Of a stretch of 64,000 nucleotides of DNA, positions 25,563-36,934 are shown one piece after another. The stretch's first letter is position 1. Each line of letters begins with the position of its first letter. A model generated the notes under the pieces. That model was not told the origin of the DNA. It saw only the letters and a list, made by a program, of their open reading frames with translations, and did no database searches. This stretch comes from Gonatopus flavifemur (taxonomy: Eukaryota; Arthropoda; Insecta; Hymenoptera; Dryinidae). Where the stretch lies: assembly GCA_018340375.1 (NCBI GenBank), contig JAFFJZ010000001.1:37564001-37628000 (forward strand), in the 5' to 3' direction. Both the position numbers and the translations under genes were made by a program.

Positions 25563-26068
25563 GAGTCGGTGCATCTTTCTCACGCTCACGCTGAGTTCAT
25601 TAGCAATGACAGAGCCAACGTATACCTCATTCCCTGGACTCATCGGGTACATTAACGTTATTGTTCATTAATTAATTAGTCAGTTCATAATTGGAAATGC
25701 CATTTCATATAATATTAATGATATAAAGACATCGAGTAGATGTAAAAAGACAATAAAATTCACGTTGTTTGGTATTCAATTTTCCTTGAAATACTTGTTT
25801 TGTATTTTGCCTGCAATGTATCACGTGAATTCGATTCCAAATTATTTCTTAATTTTTTTTGGAGTATGGCGTTTTCTACAAGGATGATTATTATTGTTGC
25901 ATCACCCAATAAAGTTTCGTCGAATTTTGTTATTCCAAAATCACATACATCAGAGGGATATTAATGCAATCAAGATTATTTTAAAATCTTGTTCATTGTG
26001 TCTTTAATCATTACAATTTCGTTTGGTTTTCAAATTTCTTGGTTTTATAATGTTTGTATCTACTGAAC

Positions 26069-26192
26069 AAAATGTTGCGGAACATTTACGGAACGTTCCA
26101 AAGATTGCTAATGTCTTGGCTTTGTGAGATTTCATCCGAAACGTTACAAAGGTAGGTCATTAGCAATATCTAGGATGTTCCAGAAACGTTTT
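26069..26192. repeat. GGAACGTTCC-rich inverted repeat, 124 bp
   Basis: The left AAAATGTTGCGGAACAT pairs with the right ATGTTCCAGAAACGTTTT. An inner pair ATTGCTAATG / CATTAGCAAT extends the fold. The interior motif GGAACGTTCC resembles that of the MITE at 21998. The ends do not show clear CCC...GGG termini or a TSD. Confidence 0.55.
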
Positions 26193-29100
26193 GCTTATTT
26201 TTATTTAGTTGGAGAATACTCAATTCGAAAAATATGATATCACTTCACCCATGAATGAAGAAGAATTAATTTCGATTACGATACAAGGGAAATTTATTTG
26301 GTATAAAAATGATTCCTGGAGATAAATCATTGAATTTATGATTGGATATCAGATAAGAGGAATACTGCACTAACTGAATGAATTATGATTATCATTGGAA
26401 ACGGTGTAAAATGGGAATTCTTCCATCGAACAGAGAGTAAGGAAATATCTGATATTTAATCATAGGCTATTGCGAAAAGTGGCAGAAGAATGATGGCTGT
26501 GTGCTTTTGAAAAGAAGAGTAAAATCCAGTCTCCTTCTATCTCAAGATAGAGGGAGAGTAGGAAAAGACCATAAACGAAATGGAAAAATGTTGGTAGAAA
26601 AGCGAGACGAAGATCTCAGAAATGGAGATTGGAAGAACTGTGGAATGTGTCACTAAGGGGAAAGAGAAGGGAGAAAGACTGAAAGAAATGAGGGAGAGAC
26701 AGAAAAGAGACTATGGAAGCCATAAAGAACTCCGGTTACTCGTATAACGTTCACTGTTACATTACGTTAAGATGAAACCAACGAAAAATTCGTGTATGTC
26801 TGCATCTTAAAATTTATTTCCCCAGCTCACACTCTTTTCACCCTAAATCCTTTTTGTTTCTCTTTCGAAAATGATTTTAATAAAATTCTGTAAATATAGA
26901 AAAATAGCTAGTGGAAATCTTATACTCATTCTATGCGATGCATTCATAAGATCAGTTTTTTTTTTTAATTTGGTTCCGCTACATCTCATTTTATAAATTC
27001 TTCTTCATTCCGTACTGTATGAAAAATATATAAAACTCGTTTCCACCCTTATTTCTCAATGGAAAAGCTTGTTGAAGAATGGAGACGAATGGGAATGAAC
27101 GATTTATTTTCCAACGACTCTAATCGAATACCTTTTTATCCTTTCGGCGTGACAATACCACTCTCGGTATTTGAAAAAAAAATAAAAACATTGATTTGAG
27201 AAGTGCCGCGATTGCCTCGCCATCCATTTTAGAACTCCTATCTAAAGCTCTCTTCCTGAAAACGAAACTTTCTCGAGTACTGATATCGCCAACCTCGGAT
27301 GCTAATAGCTAAACAATGGTCGCAAAAACAATTGGATTACTTGAAGGTTTGTAGAGAACGACTACAAGAGAACGGCAAACAGAGCTGGAGGAAGAGGGTG
27401 AAGAGACCGAACGCAGAAATATTAAGGGTGATATATGGCGGTAGTTGAAACTCGCACGAATGGGAATTAAAATAATAAAAATTTCTTCCCGATGCTTTCA
27501 GGATGATATTCTCGGGTGAAGAATGTTTGATATTTTCCATTTTGTGTGATCATTTTGCACATGTCCAACGATCATTCCCACATCATATAAATATACTTAC
27601 CGTGTGGCAAATTCTTCGCACAGAAACCATTGAAGCATTGATCTTAAATGGACCTTGAATGTTCATGATTTCAACTGAGACTCTTATGTGGACCATGAAT
27701 GATCTGTACAGGATACGGTTTGAATATGTATCGCAAGCAACACGAGTTCATGGGAGATTAAAAACCTGCTACATATGAATACGAATACTTTTTTGATTCA
27801 CTCTCAACGAGGTGGACACGAGAAATATTATTCCTATTATTCGAAATGAAACTGTTGTAAACTACTCGACGAGTGCAAGTTAATGCAGAAACAGGAGATC
27901 AACGTATCCGCAGGACCTTGACTGGTTTACCGGTCTCTTAGCACTTCAGAAATTACGAGCATTTTCCGCACCACTCAAGAGTAAACTCGGGTTAAATTAA
28001 ACTTGACGTCACTTACTTACATACAGTACTAATTACAGAGTCTAACCAGAGGATAATCACTAATTAGAATTACCTGTGCTGCTTGAGGTGCTTTCATTCG
28101 TCATTCTCAGGCACAGATGAAAAAGCTCTTATAATTAAATACAACGTCCTACATAATTGAAGGAAAACAACGATGGACGTGAACTTTGAGTGAAAAATTC
28201 CATAAGTCCGAAAAAAAATTTGCCCTTCAACGATCCTTGCTGAAATTAAAACAAAATATCCATATATTTATACTCGCATGCATGAATATTTCATAAGAAT
28301 ATATTAACGAAAGACCGAATTCAAGTTTGAAATTTTGATGCGTTCTCGACCATCGGGAAGTAGGTTCTTCGTCTTAATTCTCAGCTAATTGTTCTAGAGT
28401 TCCAACCATCTTCAGCAACTTCATACCGAGTAAAAGTAATTTCCCCTTGGATTCCGAGAATTCTGATTGTTGAAGTTTTGTTCAAGTGTTAATATGTAAT
28501 AAGTGGGGAACGAACAAAAAGCGAGAGTCAGACGAACGCGTCAAAGGGAAACACCGGAGTGAAAAGAGAATCGAATGAAGAAACAAAGAACGAAAATCTT
28601 TCCTACATTAATCGAGGCAGAAAACTCGAAAAGGTGTCGACTTAAGCGGCGCCGGAAGCCACTCAAGCGGAGGTTCAAGGGAAAGAAAAAGACAGCCCAG
28701 ACCTGATCTATTTGAACTCAGGGGTCATGTTGCACTGTCTGACGTAGTTATTTTGAGAGTTTCCAAACGAAGCAGGAGACACGAGATGTACACGTGGAAG
28801 AGAGAGAGAGAGATCCTAGGAACCAAAAGAGGGAAAAAATGACATCGGGGTTGATAGACGAACGTCTCACAGATTTCCGGACTCAACGACTCTATGTGTC
28901 ACGCACCAACCAACTTATGTACTTCATGGGAAGTGGAAGCGGTGGTTAGTTTTTATGAGAAAAAGTTCAACTTGCGTGGGCGAAGTTTGAAATGAATGAT
29001 GCAATTCTTCATACTCTTTATTTGAATTTTTTAATTTAAAACAGTATCGAAATCATTCGATATAATACTGCCGTTCAAAGCAAGAAGACCGTAAGTCGCA

Positions 29101-29292
29101 TTTGAATGAATTTTTCATATCATTTCAATCGTAAAAAAATTCTGCATTATCCCGTGTTCTTCATTTTGAGGGAAGATTATTACTCTTCCAATAACAGCGG
29201 TTCGAAATACGAAGAAATTAATCCAATTTGAAACGTTTAAAGTAAATAAAAACCGTAACTAATACCAAAATGGGGAGTCTATAATACTTCAA
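26193..29292. other. Sparse region, purine-rich patches
   Basis: About 3 kb without supported genes or elements. Purine-rich tracts lie at about 26560-26720 and 28500-28860, the latter with a (GA)n run at 28799-28812 and locally higher GC. The ORF at 27337-27540 minus has no recognisable domain. Confidence 0.4.
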
Positions 29293-29294
29293 TA

Positions 29295-29622
29295 CCCAAT
29301 CAGATAAATCCGAATTATGCCAATGCTGATAACAAGTGTAGTACAGTGCCAGTATTGGGTCTTCAATACTTGGCCAACACGTACGGGATCAGTACTGGAT
29401 ACATAGAAATACAGTACTATGCCTGTACTGATGAACCAGCACTGAGAGCTTAATACTGGCCAGGTACTGATCCAGTACAGACACTGCACTGATTGCAAAT
29501 AATAGTATTAGTACTCAATCCCCAGTACAGAAAAGAGTTATCATCCCAGACAATTGCCAATACCCTGCCAGTCTTGGCCAGTATTAGTGCAGTACTGTGC
29601 CTGTTGTAAATTGTTGGTTGGG
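29295..29622 (-). mobile_element. CCCAA-ended AGTACTGG-rich element, copy 2 (intact), TA TSD
   Basis: A 328-bp element with ends CCCAATCAGATAAATC and TAAATTGTTGGTTGGG flanked by TA (29293-29294 and 29623-29624). The interior is packed with AGTACTGG/CCAGTACAG variants. It is the inverted, uninterrupted counterpart of 1491-1673 plus 2883-3027. The 69-codon frame at 29289-29498 parallels the one at 2737-3033 only because both lie in this repeat. Confidence 0.9.
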
Positions 29623-29624
29623 TA

Positions 29625-32600
29625 GTCTATAGATTTCAATGGCAAATCTTTTCTAAAGTATATTATGCTTTTGGAAGAAAACAGTTTCTTCTTGATTTTC
29701 TCAAATTCAAGTCAAATGCAGTTCCGGTCTCCTTGCTTTGGACGGCAGAATAGTTTGATAAAAATAATCATCATTATCCCATCAATATTTTCAGACTAAT
29801 TTGGAATAAAAGCATGTGCTCATATCATTCTTTCACGCTTCATTCTGTCACGCATATTGGCTACGCATTGTTATGCATCCTCTTCCCTCAGTATTGAAGT
29901 GATCCTATTATATTTCATCGACTTTCGAGCAGTCGTCATATATTGTCAGTTCCCCAGTGTATTTTCCAGTTCCATTACGTATTATAAATTGATTTTCCAT
30001 CCTGTTTGAGATTGATTTTATCCATTATCGCAAACACTATTGTCTTTTTCACAAAATACGAATTGAAATTTGTTTTTGAATTATGATGCTCGAAGGAGTG
30101 CTCTGATTGAAATGTCGAAATTATAATGATCCTGGTAATCACGAAGATCAAAGTTTTGCTGAAAAAGATCCCATTAACTATGATGAAAGTAAATTATTAC
30201 TCCGCTATCGTTTGTAAAGTGTTTGAGAAGGGAGGAACGTCTGACAACGTGGAAAATATGCTTTTTTTCATAGTAACAGTTAATGGGAAGTTTCTTCAAA
30301 GCTCGTGCAAGTTTTTCCTTTGCATTCATACGACATCTCACCAACACAAAGCTCTCCTGCTTTTTGAAATTTCCTCTCATCTATACTTCTGCTTCTACTT
30401 AACAAAAGATTACAAAATATTCATTGAGAGGGATTGATCAATATCATCATCCACAAGAATAACTGTGAAACTTTTGAAACACATACACAGAGTCGACGTA
30501 CCAGCAGTATCGTCGGTTATCTTTGACGATACGCTGTAGGTTTATTTAGATCGAGCAGAAAAAATAGACACAAATGAACGATTTCCCGAAACCAGCATTC
30601 GATTACATCACGTGCAATTGTCATCATATCATATCATCCTGTATCACATCGGTGGGCGTTTACATTGAATTATTCTCTCTTCTTTTATCCCACTCTTTCA
30701 CTTTGTTCCACGTATCTCCATCTCCCGATTAATTCATCGCTTGCCTGTATGCACCTTCGAAATTCTGTCATTGACAGGTCGTCCCGATCACTTCATTCGC
30801 AATTAAACGACATGCATTCCTCCATTGTGAGATAGTATAGGTTCGTCGAGTAATCGGTAAATAGTAACCCCCATATACACGTGTCAGTCAATTATCGAGA
30901 GAATTTCCTGCATTCATTCGAATGAGAAAGTTGTCGACAAACATGACCTTTTCTGTACCAAGTTATCAATTATTATAATTCAGCTTTTCAATACCGTTTG
31001 AGTCACTCGCGAGAGTGATGGAATGTCAATGAATACGTATTTGAAGATTTTCATAATTCCCAAGCTCGTTGAATAATTTATTTTTAGGAAGAATTTTTCA
31101 AAGATATTATCAAATGGACTTTCTTCCGGCGATAGGACAAAAAAGTGACACTCATTCATATTGATAAGATTCCTCGCCAAATTTGCATGATTCAGAACTT
31201 TATTTTATGCTAATGCCAAAAGTCATTGACGATGAGAGAATTCTTTCTGATGGATAAGGAATCACATTATGCTAACATATAATCCTTTGACGTTGTAAGA
31301 TTGCAAGGAATCATAGAAAGATCTGAAGCCCACTTGGACGACGCCTCACCTTTCACAGCGCCGTTCTCCATCATGCATAATAAGTCAGAGACGATTCGAC
31401 TGAACACTTTTTGGTTAACGAAAGAAGTGCAAATAGAAGCAATTTGTCGTTGGGGATTTCTCCTTCCTCTTATCTATATCCCTCTAGAATGCATAGCGTG
31501 GAACAATTTCTCATCGTATTAGAAACTAGCAGAGTTATTATTCAGAAGATTCTGGCTATGAGTAGAGTTCAGCCATTCATCATTCCACTCGTGCCCCGAA
31601 ATGTCTCTGCGCAAAATGGAATTTTGTTTCAAATCGAGTAAGAGAGGAAGAATTCTTACCCTTTACTCGTTTTTAGAGCTAAATAATCGGTGACAAAGAA
31701 TTGTTTTATAATATTTTACAAACTCACAGATTCGCAGTCTTGGGGAAGAATTGATCATTGGTATATAGAATGTAATATGAGCATCGGATGAATGAATTGA
31801 ATTTGTTATTTAATGAAAAAAGAGTGCAATAAATTTAAATACGATTTTTATCATAATGTGTCTATATTCTCATAAAGTTGAAGTTTGATTCCAGAATGTA
31901 GAACTTCCATCAACAATAAAAAATAAATAAAGCAACATAAAGATGAAGCAGTGATGCTATGAATATTATAAAATCATTGTTTTACAAGAAGAAATTCAGG
32001 GCATGTCAAAATGTTCATCATTCCAACACTCCCTTATATCAAACTAAATGATTCACATAAAATCTATTGTCCACATTTGAATTCCACATCATAAACCTAA
32101 AATGAGCTCATTTTCAATTAATTCCTTCGTGATTGTTTATACCAATTTTACCATAGTCGTAGATCTTCTGAAATTCATAGATGTAAATTTTCTCCCGCAT
32201 AGAACATCAGCCAAGCATCTGGCACACTTTATAACATCTTATTTCTCCTGTCGATGGAAAAACTCACACTCGCAAAATAAAGTGATTTCGCTGAAAAAAT
32301 TTCTCCTTTCTTCTCTATCATACCATTTTCTTTCTCCAGAGGTCCCGTATCTCATGCGATACATTCACAATTTATCCATGGATGATTTTTCTTTGGCATC
32401 ACGGAAATTCCTATAACATTCGCGTACATGAAAATATGAGAGAGATCTATCACCCAAAATGTTAGCTTCTCTTCAAAAAAGGATTCGCGAATTCATTTGG
32501 AAACATAAAATCCCGGAACGGATGAAAATGCAACAGGAAATATCAATTTTCATGCAGTATTGTTTCCATCAGAGAATAGGAAGTTTTGGGAGAAATATAT

Positions 32601-33300
32601 GATGTTCTACAAAAGTTTACGATTTACCACAAGCCAGGGAAAAACAAATTCCAAGAAAAATTTGAGAGAGAATATGTATAATCCACGGTATAGGATGTTG
32701 AATCTCCATAGTTTAATTTCATATTCTCATGAAACATAAAAAATTTTATGCACGATTCGTTCCGAATGGTTCGAGTAATCTTGAATCCTGATTATGAAAG
32801 GAATATAAGAATCGTGTACTGATATTTCACCAACAGTAAAGTGCTTCGAATGTTATATATTGTAAAAGAAGAATGAGGATGGTTGCAATGAGCAAATTTT
32901 AATCATAGCGGTAATTTGTTTTTGAAGTTGTTATGTCCAGCTCTGCAACCAGTCTTGTTTCCATTTATCATTAGTGAGTGCAGATCATGAATATGAACTC
33001 ATGATCAATCCATTGACATGGATAACATTAACGCAAGAAAATGTCGATTTATCGGTATTCAAAACCAGATGGAACGACTAAGACTGTACAGCATTCATGG
33101 GGCAACGACTATTTCCGATACGCATTGATACAACGTATGGTTTATCACAAATTCGGTGATTTGAAATGAAATATTATTTGATGTGATATTTCGGAATTAT
33201 TCATCAACTACATTCCATGTCCTATCACATATTGGATAAATACCTACCTTATATGTGCAAATTAGATTTGCATTTCGTGCAGCATCATTGCGTGCATCGT
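29625..33300. other. Long sparse region
   Basis: About 3.7 kb with no supported gene, RNA gene or transposon boundary. The largest frames (30126-30437 plus, 32102-32416 plus) have AT-rich codons and no recognisable domain. The one at 32102 starts with an ATG in an A-rich context, but there is no other support. Confidence 0.4.
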
Positions 33301-33304
33301 GTTT

Positions 33305-33798
33305 TTCAAAAGTGCTTCGGACGTTTGTCGCACGAAGAAGAGTGATTTGCTATTATTATTTTGATTGCCAACAATGAGCTTCGAGAGGTATATTCCCAGT
33401 GAACAATATGTTATCATCCGGAGCTCTTAAAGATCTCCTAAATATGTGTAAGAGGTCAGATGGACCTTTCAGAAGGTTAACATGAAGATATCAGAATATT
33501 ATCAGATGCGTCGATTTCTGAGGAAAATAAGAGATTGCCAGAATGTTATCCAAACGAACTCTTTAAGAGGATTTTTGTCTGAGATCTCAGAAAAATGATA
33601 CCATTTGGATATCAATATGATATAATTGACAGAGCTCTTTCGAAAGACCTCTTAAAGAGCTCTTCCTCTCATAAGTGTTCACTGGGTTGTGTCAGCATTT
33701 GTTTTCGGCGCTCACTTTCATTTGAGCGAGACTAGTTTTGGCTGCATCTTAGAATTAGCTAATTACCAGAATGGAAGTAAGTTCTACTTTTTACCGTG
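33305..33798 (+). mobile_element. CACTGTAAAAAGT-family element, copy split by an insertion
   Basis: The part right of 33687 (TGTGTCAGCATTTG... to ACTTTTTACCGTG, followed by TA at 33799-33800) aligns with the complete element at 33975-34157. The part left of 33394 (AATGAGCTTCGAGAGG...) aligns with the fragment at 19150-19180. The 292-bp element at 33395-33686 therefore lies inside it. The left end is degraded and approximate. Confidence 0.6.
33395..33686 (+). mobile_element. CCCAGTGAAC-ended AAGAGCTC-rich element, copy 1, TT TSD
   Basis: The ends CCCAGTGAACAATATG and AAGTGTTCACTGGG are flanked by TT on both sides (33393-33394, 33687-33688). The interior is a chain of short palindromic motifs around AAGAGCTCTT, AGATCTCC and GATATC. 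A second copy in opposite orientation lies at 43643-43923 and is very similar along its length. No ORF. Confidence 0.88.
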
Positions 33799-33974
33799 TA
33801 TTCTAACTGTCACAACAAAAATATTACAGTGAAATTACCTATTTCAACGTTTAAATATCAACCATTAAACTTGGGCGGTCACAGTTGCGATGTCTGGCCT
33901 AGCTAGTTGATAAATAGCTGTAGTTACAATTATTTTAACTGTCAAATCAAAATAAGTAAGATAAAAAGTGTGTA

Positions 33975-34157
33975 CACTGTAAAAAGTCCGACTGAAAGTG
34001 GTTTCATGTTACATAAAATCTTGACTGAAATTCAGTCTTTTCCATGGTGTCGGCATTTGTTTCCGGTGCTTACTTTCAACTGAAACATGGCTAGTTTTGG
34101 CTCCATCTTGAAATAAGCTGATGTTCAGATTGCAAGTCAGTTTTACTTTTTACTGTG
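33975..34157 (+). mobile_element. Complete CACTGTAAAAAGT element, 183 bp, TA TSD
   Basis: The ends are CACTGTAAAAAGTCCGACTG and AGTTTTACTTTTTACTGTG, flanked by TA (33973-33974 and 34158-34159). The interior includes GTGTCGGCATTTGTTTCCGG and an ACTGAAATTCAGT palindrome. Two other partial copies lie at 19119-19225 and 33305-33798. Confidence 0.88.
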
Positions 34158-34267
34158 TAGTTATCATACCGAATTATTTTTTTTGTCAGCGAGAATTTGT
34201 ATACATCTAATTGATATTAATCAGAACTTCACTGGCGTTCTCAGGGAATATCAAGTGAATTTGATAT

Positions 34268-34515
34268 CCCTATTCCAAATGTCCGACAGATAATTTTCTG
34301 TCAAGATTTGGTCGGTTTTTGTCCCAGGCATGATGATTTCCGACAGAACCAGACAGAATTTTGACCGGAATCTGTCGGGTTTTGTTTGGCTTTGTCTGGC
34401 GTCCCAGCCTGTGCAGGATTTGGTCGGTTTTTGTCCCAGGCATGATGATTTCCGACGGAACCAGACAGAATTTTGACCGGAATCTGTCAGGATCTGCCGG
34501 ACATTGTTAATAGGG
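34268..34515. mobile_element. CCCTATT-ended element with 112-bp direct duplication, AT TSD
   Basis: The left end is CCCTATTCCAAATGTCCGAC. The reverse complement of the right end is CCCTATTAACAATGTCCGGC. The flanks are AT on both sides (34266-34267, 34516-34517). Inside, a ~74-bp block (from GATTTGGTCGG to GGAATCTGTC) occurs twice, at 34305 and 34417, almost identical. The period is 112 bp. The interior motif is GACAGA/TCTGTC. The 131-codon minus ORF here, the longest in the window, merely reads through this duplication. Confidence 0.88.
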
Positions 34516-34525
34516 ATCCCATTAA

Positions 34526-35201
34526 AGGGTAATATCACCTCGTGGCTAAAACATTTTCCATCATTTTCTAAGACCCACCACGGACGGCAGAAAATATGGG
34601 GTTTTGAGCATATGGAATTACTAGTCTTCGAGTACCAGAAACCCATACTCTTATATTGTCACAATACAAAATGGCGACGTATCGTCACATTCGAGAAAAG
34701 TGTTGATCCGCTACAGGTCACAATTTTGATTGTAGAACAAAAAACCGAAAAGTTCCTGAAAATATATAGTTCAGAATGAAATGAACGTCATTGGATTTTT
34801 GCGACAAATGGATTAGAATAAAAACGGCGTCCATTTGAATTTTTGTTTTCGATTTGTTTTCTTTACACCGATCGAAAATCTGCAGAATTCAGTCTATCAG
34901 AAAAATCCTGCGTCGTTCACTTCATTTCGAATTATATTTTGAGAAAACTTTCGGTTTTTTGTTCTACAATCAAAATTATGACCTGTAGCGGTACGCCCAT
35001 GCGGATGAACAGACTTTTCTCGAATGTGATGATACGTCGCCATTTTGTATTGTAACATTACAAGAGTATGGGATTCTGGTACTCAAAGACTAGTACTTTC
35101 ATGTGCTAAAAATCCCATATTTCAAAAATGTTTCCATCGTTCATGGTAGGTCTTAAACAATGACGAAAAATGTTCTCACCGCAATAAGGTGATATTACCC
35201 C
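34526..35201. mobile_element. 676-bp fold-back element with TTAA TSD
   Basis: The left end AGGGTAATATCACC and the reverse complement of the right end GGGGTAATATCACC are flanked by TTAA (34522-34525 and 35202-35205). The arms are roughly 300 bp each (for example CAATACAAAATGGCGACG near 34664 and its complement near 35034-35055), with a short unpaired centre near 34800-34870. Known biology: TTAA duplication suggests piggyBac-type or Kolobok-type mobilisation; which one is unresolved. ORFs at 34504 and 34843 are shadows of the palindrome. Confidence 0.88.
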
Positions 35202-35280
35202 TTAAATTAAATGAGATCAGTGGAAAAAAGGGATTATGTTGAAATACGGTTTTGAGAAAAATGAAATTCAAACTATCTGT

Positions 35281-35484
35281 CTCAGATAGCACAAAAATGA
35301 AATCCCTAACAGCACAAACACCGATTTCCACGTCACATCTCCGTGGACTCTACGTAGATAAATAGTGAACGTGGATAAAATGTTATGAGGGACGTAGAGG
35401 CAACGTAGAGGCAACGTAAAAATGTTCGGTGCTGTACGGGATGCATTGATATAGAACTCTTTTAGAACTCTTGTGCTATCTGGG
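35281..35484. mobile_element. AGCAC-ended MITE hosting another AGCAC-ended MITE
   Basis: The left CTCAGATAGCACAA pairs with the right TTGTGCTATCTGGG. The right flank is AT; the left flank is GT. Without the nested element the host is about 65 bp and contains an AGAACTCTTTTAGAACTC repeat. Confidence 0.6.
35304..35440 (+). mobile_element. AGCAC-ended MITE with ACGTAGAGGCA motif, copy 1, AT TSD
   Basis: The left end CCCTAACAGCACAAACACCG and the reverse complement of the right end, CCCGTACAGCACCGAAC, are flanked by AT (35302-35303, 35441-35442). The interior repeats ACGTAGAGGCA and CACGT variants. Inverted relatives are at 54673-54790 and, as a head-to-head dimer, at 63445-63796. Confidence 0.8.
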
Positions 35485-35569
35485 ATATCATTATAAAAAG
35501 TTTTCCATCAAATCACAAATTTGATTACATCTTAATATGCGTCAGTCTTCAAACTAAAATTCCCATCTA

Positions 35570-35831
35570 CACTGAGAGAAAAAATTTCCGGGAACAATGA
35601 AATATTTAGTTGAATAGTCGCCATAAAATACTCAATTGATTTGAATAAACTTTCATTGACTCGATTAAATATTCATTCAATCAAACAAATATTTAATATG
35701 CTATGGAATATTTCATCAATTGCAACAGTTATTTAATTGAGTCAATAAAAGTTTATTCAAATCAATTAGGTATTTTATGGCGACTATTCAACTAGATGTT
35801 TTATTGTTTCTGGAAATGTTTTCTCTCAGTG
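35570..35831. mobile_element. CACTGAGAGAAAA long-TIR element, 262 bp, TA TSD
   Basis: The ends are CACTGAGAGAAAAAATTTCC and GGAAATGTTTTCTCTCAGTG, flanked by TA (35568-35569 and 35832-35833). Arms of about 115 bp pair almost fully (for example GGCGACTATTCAACTA with its partner near 35608-35628). It has no coding capacity. The same type of end occurs at 52057-52217. Confidence 0.92.
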
Positions 35832-35974
35832 TACTACACTGTTAGAAATGGATTCAAACTTGATATATTCTCCAAGGACATTTCCAAATGGAATTCCTAA
35901 TTCTTGGTGATTGGAATAATTCACACGGAGAGAAAAGAATTGGCTATCGCTGCGAAACTTGATTTCGCTAAGTA

Positions 35975-36379
35975 CACTGTAAAAAAAAGGTATCAAAACG
36001 GTGTCAGAATTCACACAGAATCAACACCACGCGGATTCTACACTGGAAAAGAATGTAATGGAACCAACCTCGCGGCGAGTTCAAATACGTCGAATCTCGC
36101 TGCGAAGTTGAGTCAACTCAATATCGATTGAAGCAATCGAATAAGCAATTACTTCAATCGATATTCAGTTGACTCAACTTCGCGGCAAGATTCACCGTAT
36201 TTAAACTCGCCGCGAGGTTGGCTCTATTACATTTTTTTTCAGTGTATAGAAGCCGACCTCAAAATCGGTGTCAAAATAACACCAAACGGTGTTAGAATGA
36301 CACTTTATGGGGTGAGAATAACACCATTTGGTGTTGAAACAGCACTATTTGGTGTGGATTTTTGCCAATTTTTACAGTT
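35975..36379. mobile_element. Nested TA element with GGTGTCA motif, itself split
   Basis: The left end CACTGTAAAAA and the reverse complement of the right end, AACTGTAAAAA, are flanked by TA (35973-35974, 36380-36381). The interior repeats AACACCA / TGGTGTTR motifs with a period of about 20 bp. A 204-bp hairpin element is inserted at 36041. Without it the element is about 200 bp. Confidence 0.85.
36041..36244. mobile_element. Innermost hairpin MITE, 204 bp, TA TSD
   Basis: The ends are CACTGGAAAAGAATGTAAT and ATTACATTTTTTTTCAGTG, flanked by TA (36039-36040, 36245-36246). The arms are about 95 bp and nearly perfect. They contain CTCGCGGCGAG-type blocks and end in a loop around AGCAATCGAATAAGC. 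This is the youngest layer of a three-level nest. Confidence 0.92.
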
Positions 36380-36745
36380 TACCTTTTGCTGGAGCAACAA
36401 TTTTTTCTCTACGACAGCAATCAATTCGCCATCACAGCAATTTTTTAAGCTATGAAAACGATTTGTTTAGCTATGACAGCAAAAAATGTTTGCTCCTCCA
36501 GAAAAATTTCTTTCCTATTCTGTATATAATACTAAAAATTTTGCTAGTCCAGCTGAAAGTTTGCTACTGCGAGTCAATCATGTTGCTCTCTCAGCAATCC
36601 AGTTAGCCGTGGCAGCGAATTTTGACCTATGTGAGCAAAAAGAATTGCTATTCTACATGTAATACCTCGATTCGCTGCGACAGCAAAGCTTTTCCTTCCG
36701 TGCATTTACACGTAACTGAGCTTCGAATTTTTGCTGTATTATATC

Positions 36746-36926
36746 CAGTGCCGGATTAATGGTTATTGAGGCCCCTGGGCGCTTGAGCATATGAGGCCCC
36801 TTGTAAGGAAATTTTTTTAGGGTATTCTCTTGTTTTTTAACTTTGAAAAATTCGAGGCCCCCCCCCCCCAGGAGCTCGAGGCCCCTGGCACAGGCCCATC
36901 TAGGCCCATACATTAATCCAGCACTG
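36746..36926. mobile_element. hAT-like MITE, 181 bp, 8-bp TSD
   Basis: The left CAGTGCCGGATTAATG pairs with the right CATTAATCCAGCACTG. The flanking 8-mers are ATTATATC (36738-36745) and ACTATATC (36927-36934), 7 of 8 identical. The interior repeats GAGGCCCCTGG and carries a C run near 36860-36869. Ends and TSD length fit the hAT superfamily. Confidence 0.88.
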
Positions 36927-36934
36927 ACTATATC

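Larger units (their letters stand above)
35924..36702. mobile_element. GCTG/CAGC-rich element, copy 2, split by nested insertions
   Basis: The ends CACGGAGAGAAAAG and CTTTTCCTTCCGTG are flanked by CA on both sides (35922-35923 and 36703-36704). The two outer pieces, 35924-35974 and 36380-36702, join to give a continuous, inverted match to 23609-23977. At the join the reference reads ...GGTTCCTTTTGC and this copy reads ...AGTACCTTTTGC, the TA being the insertion target. Confidence 0.85.

Noticed and set aside
25610..25660. Hammerhead-ribozyme-like CGATGAGTCC on the minus strand
   Set aside because: The required stem II closing sequence and GAAA core box do not follow at the right place.
32102..32416. 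104-codon ATG ORF
   Set aside because: AT-biased codons, no domain, no splice or conservation evidence; such lengths occur by chance in 64 kb.
34251..34646. Longest ORF in the window, 131 codons, minus strand, with an internal amino-acid repeat
   Set aside because: It reads through the duplicated 112-bp block of a small transposon and into the neighbouring palindrome. No domain; the repeat is nucleotide-driven.
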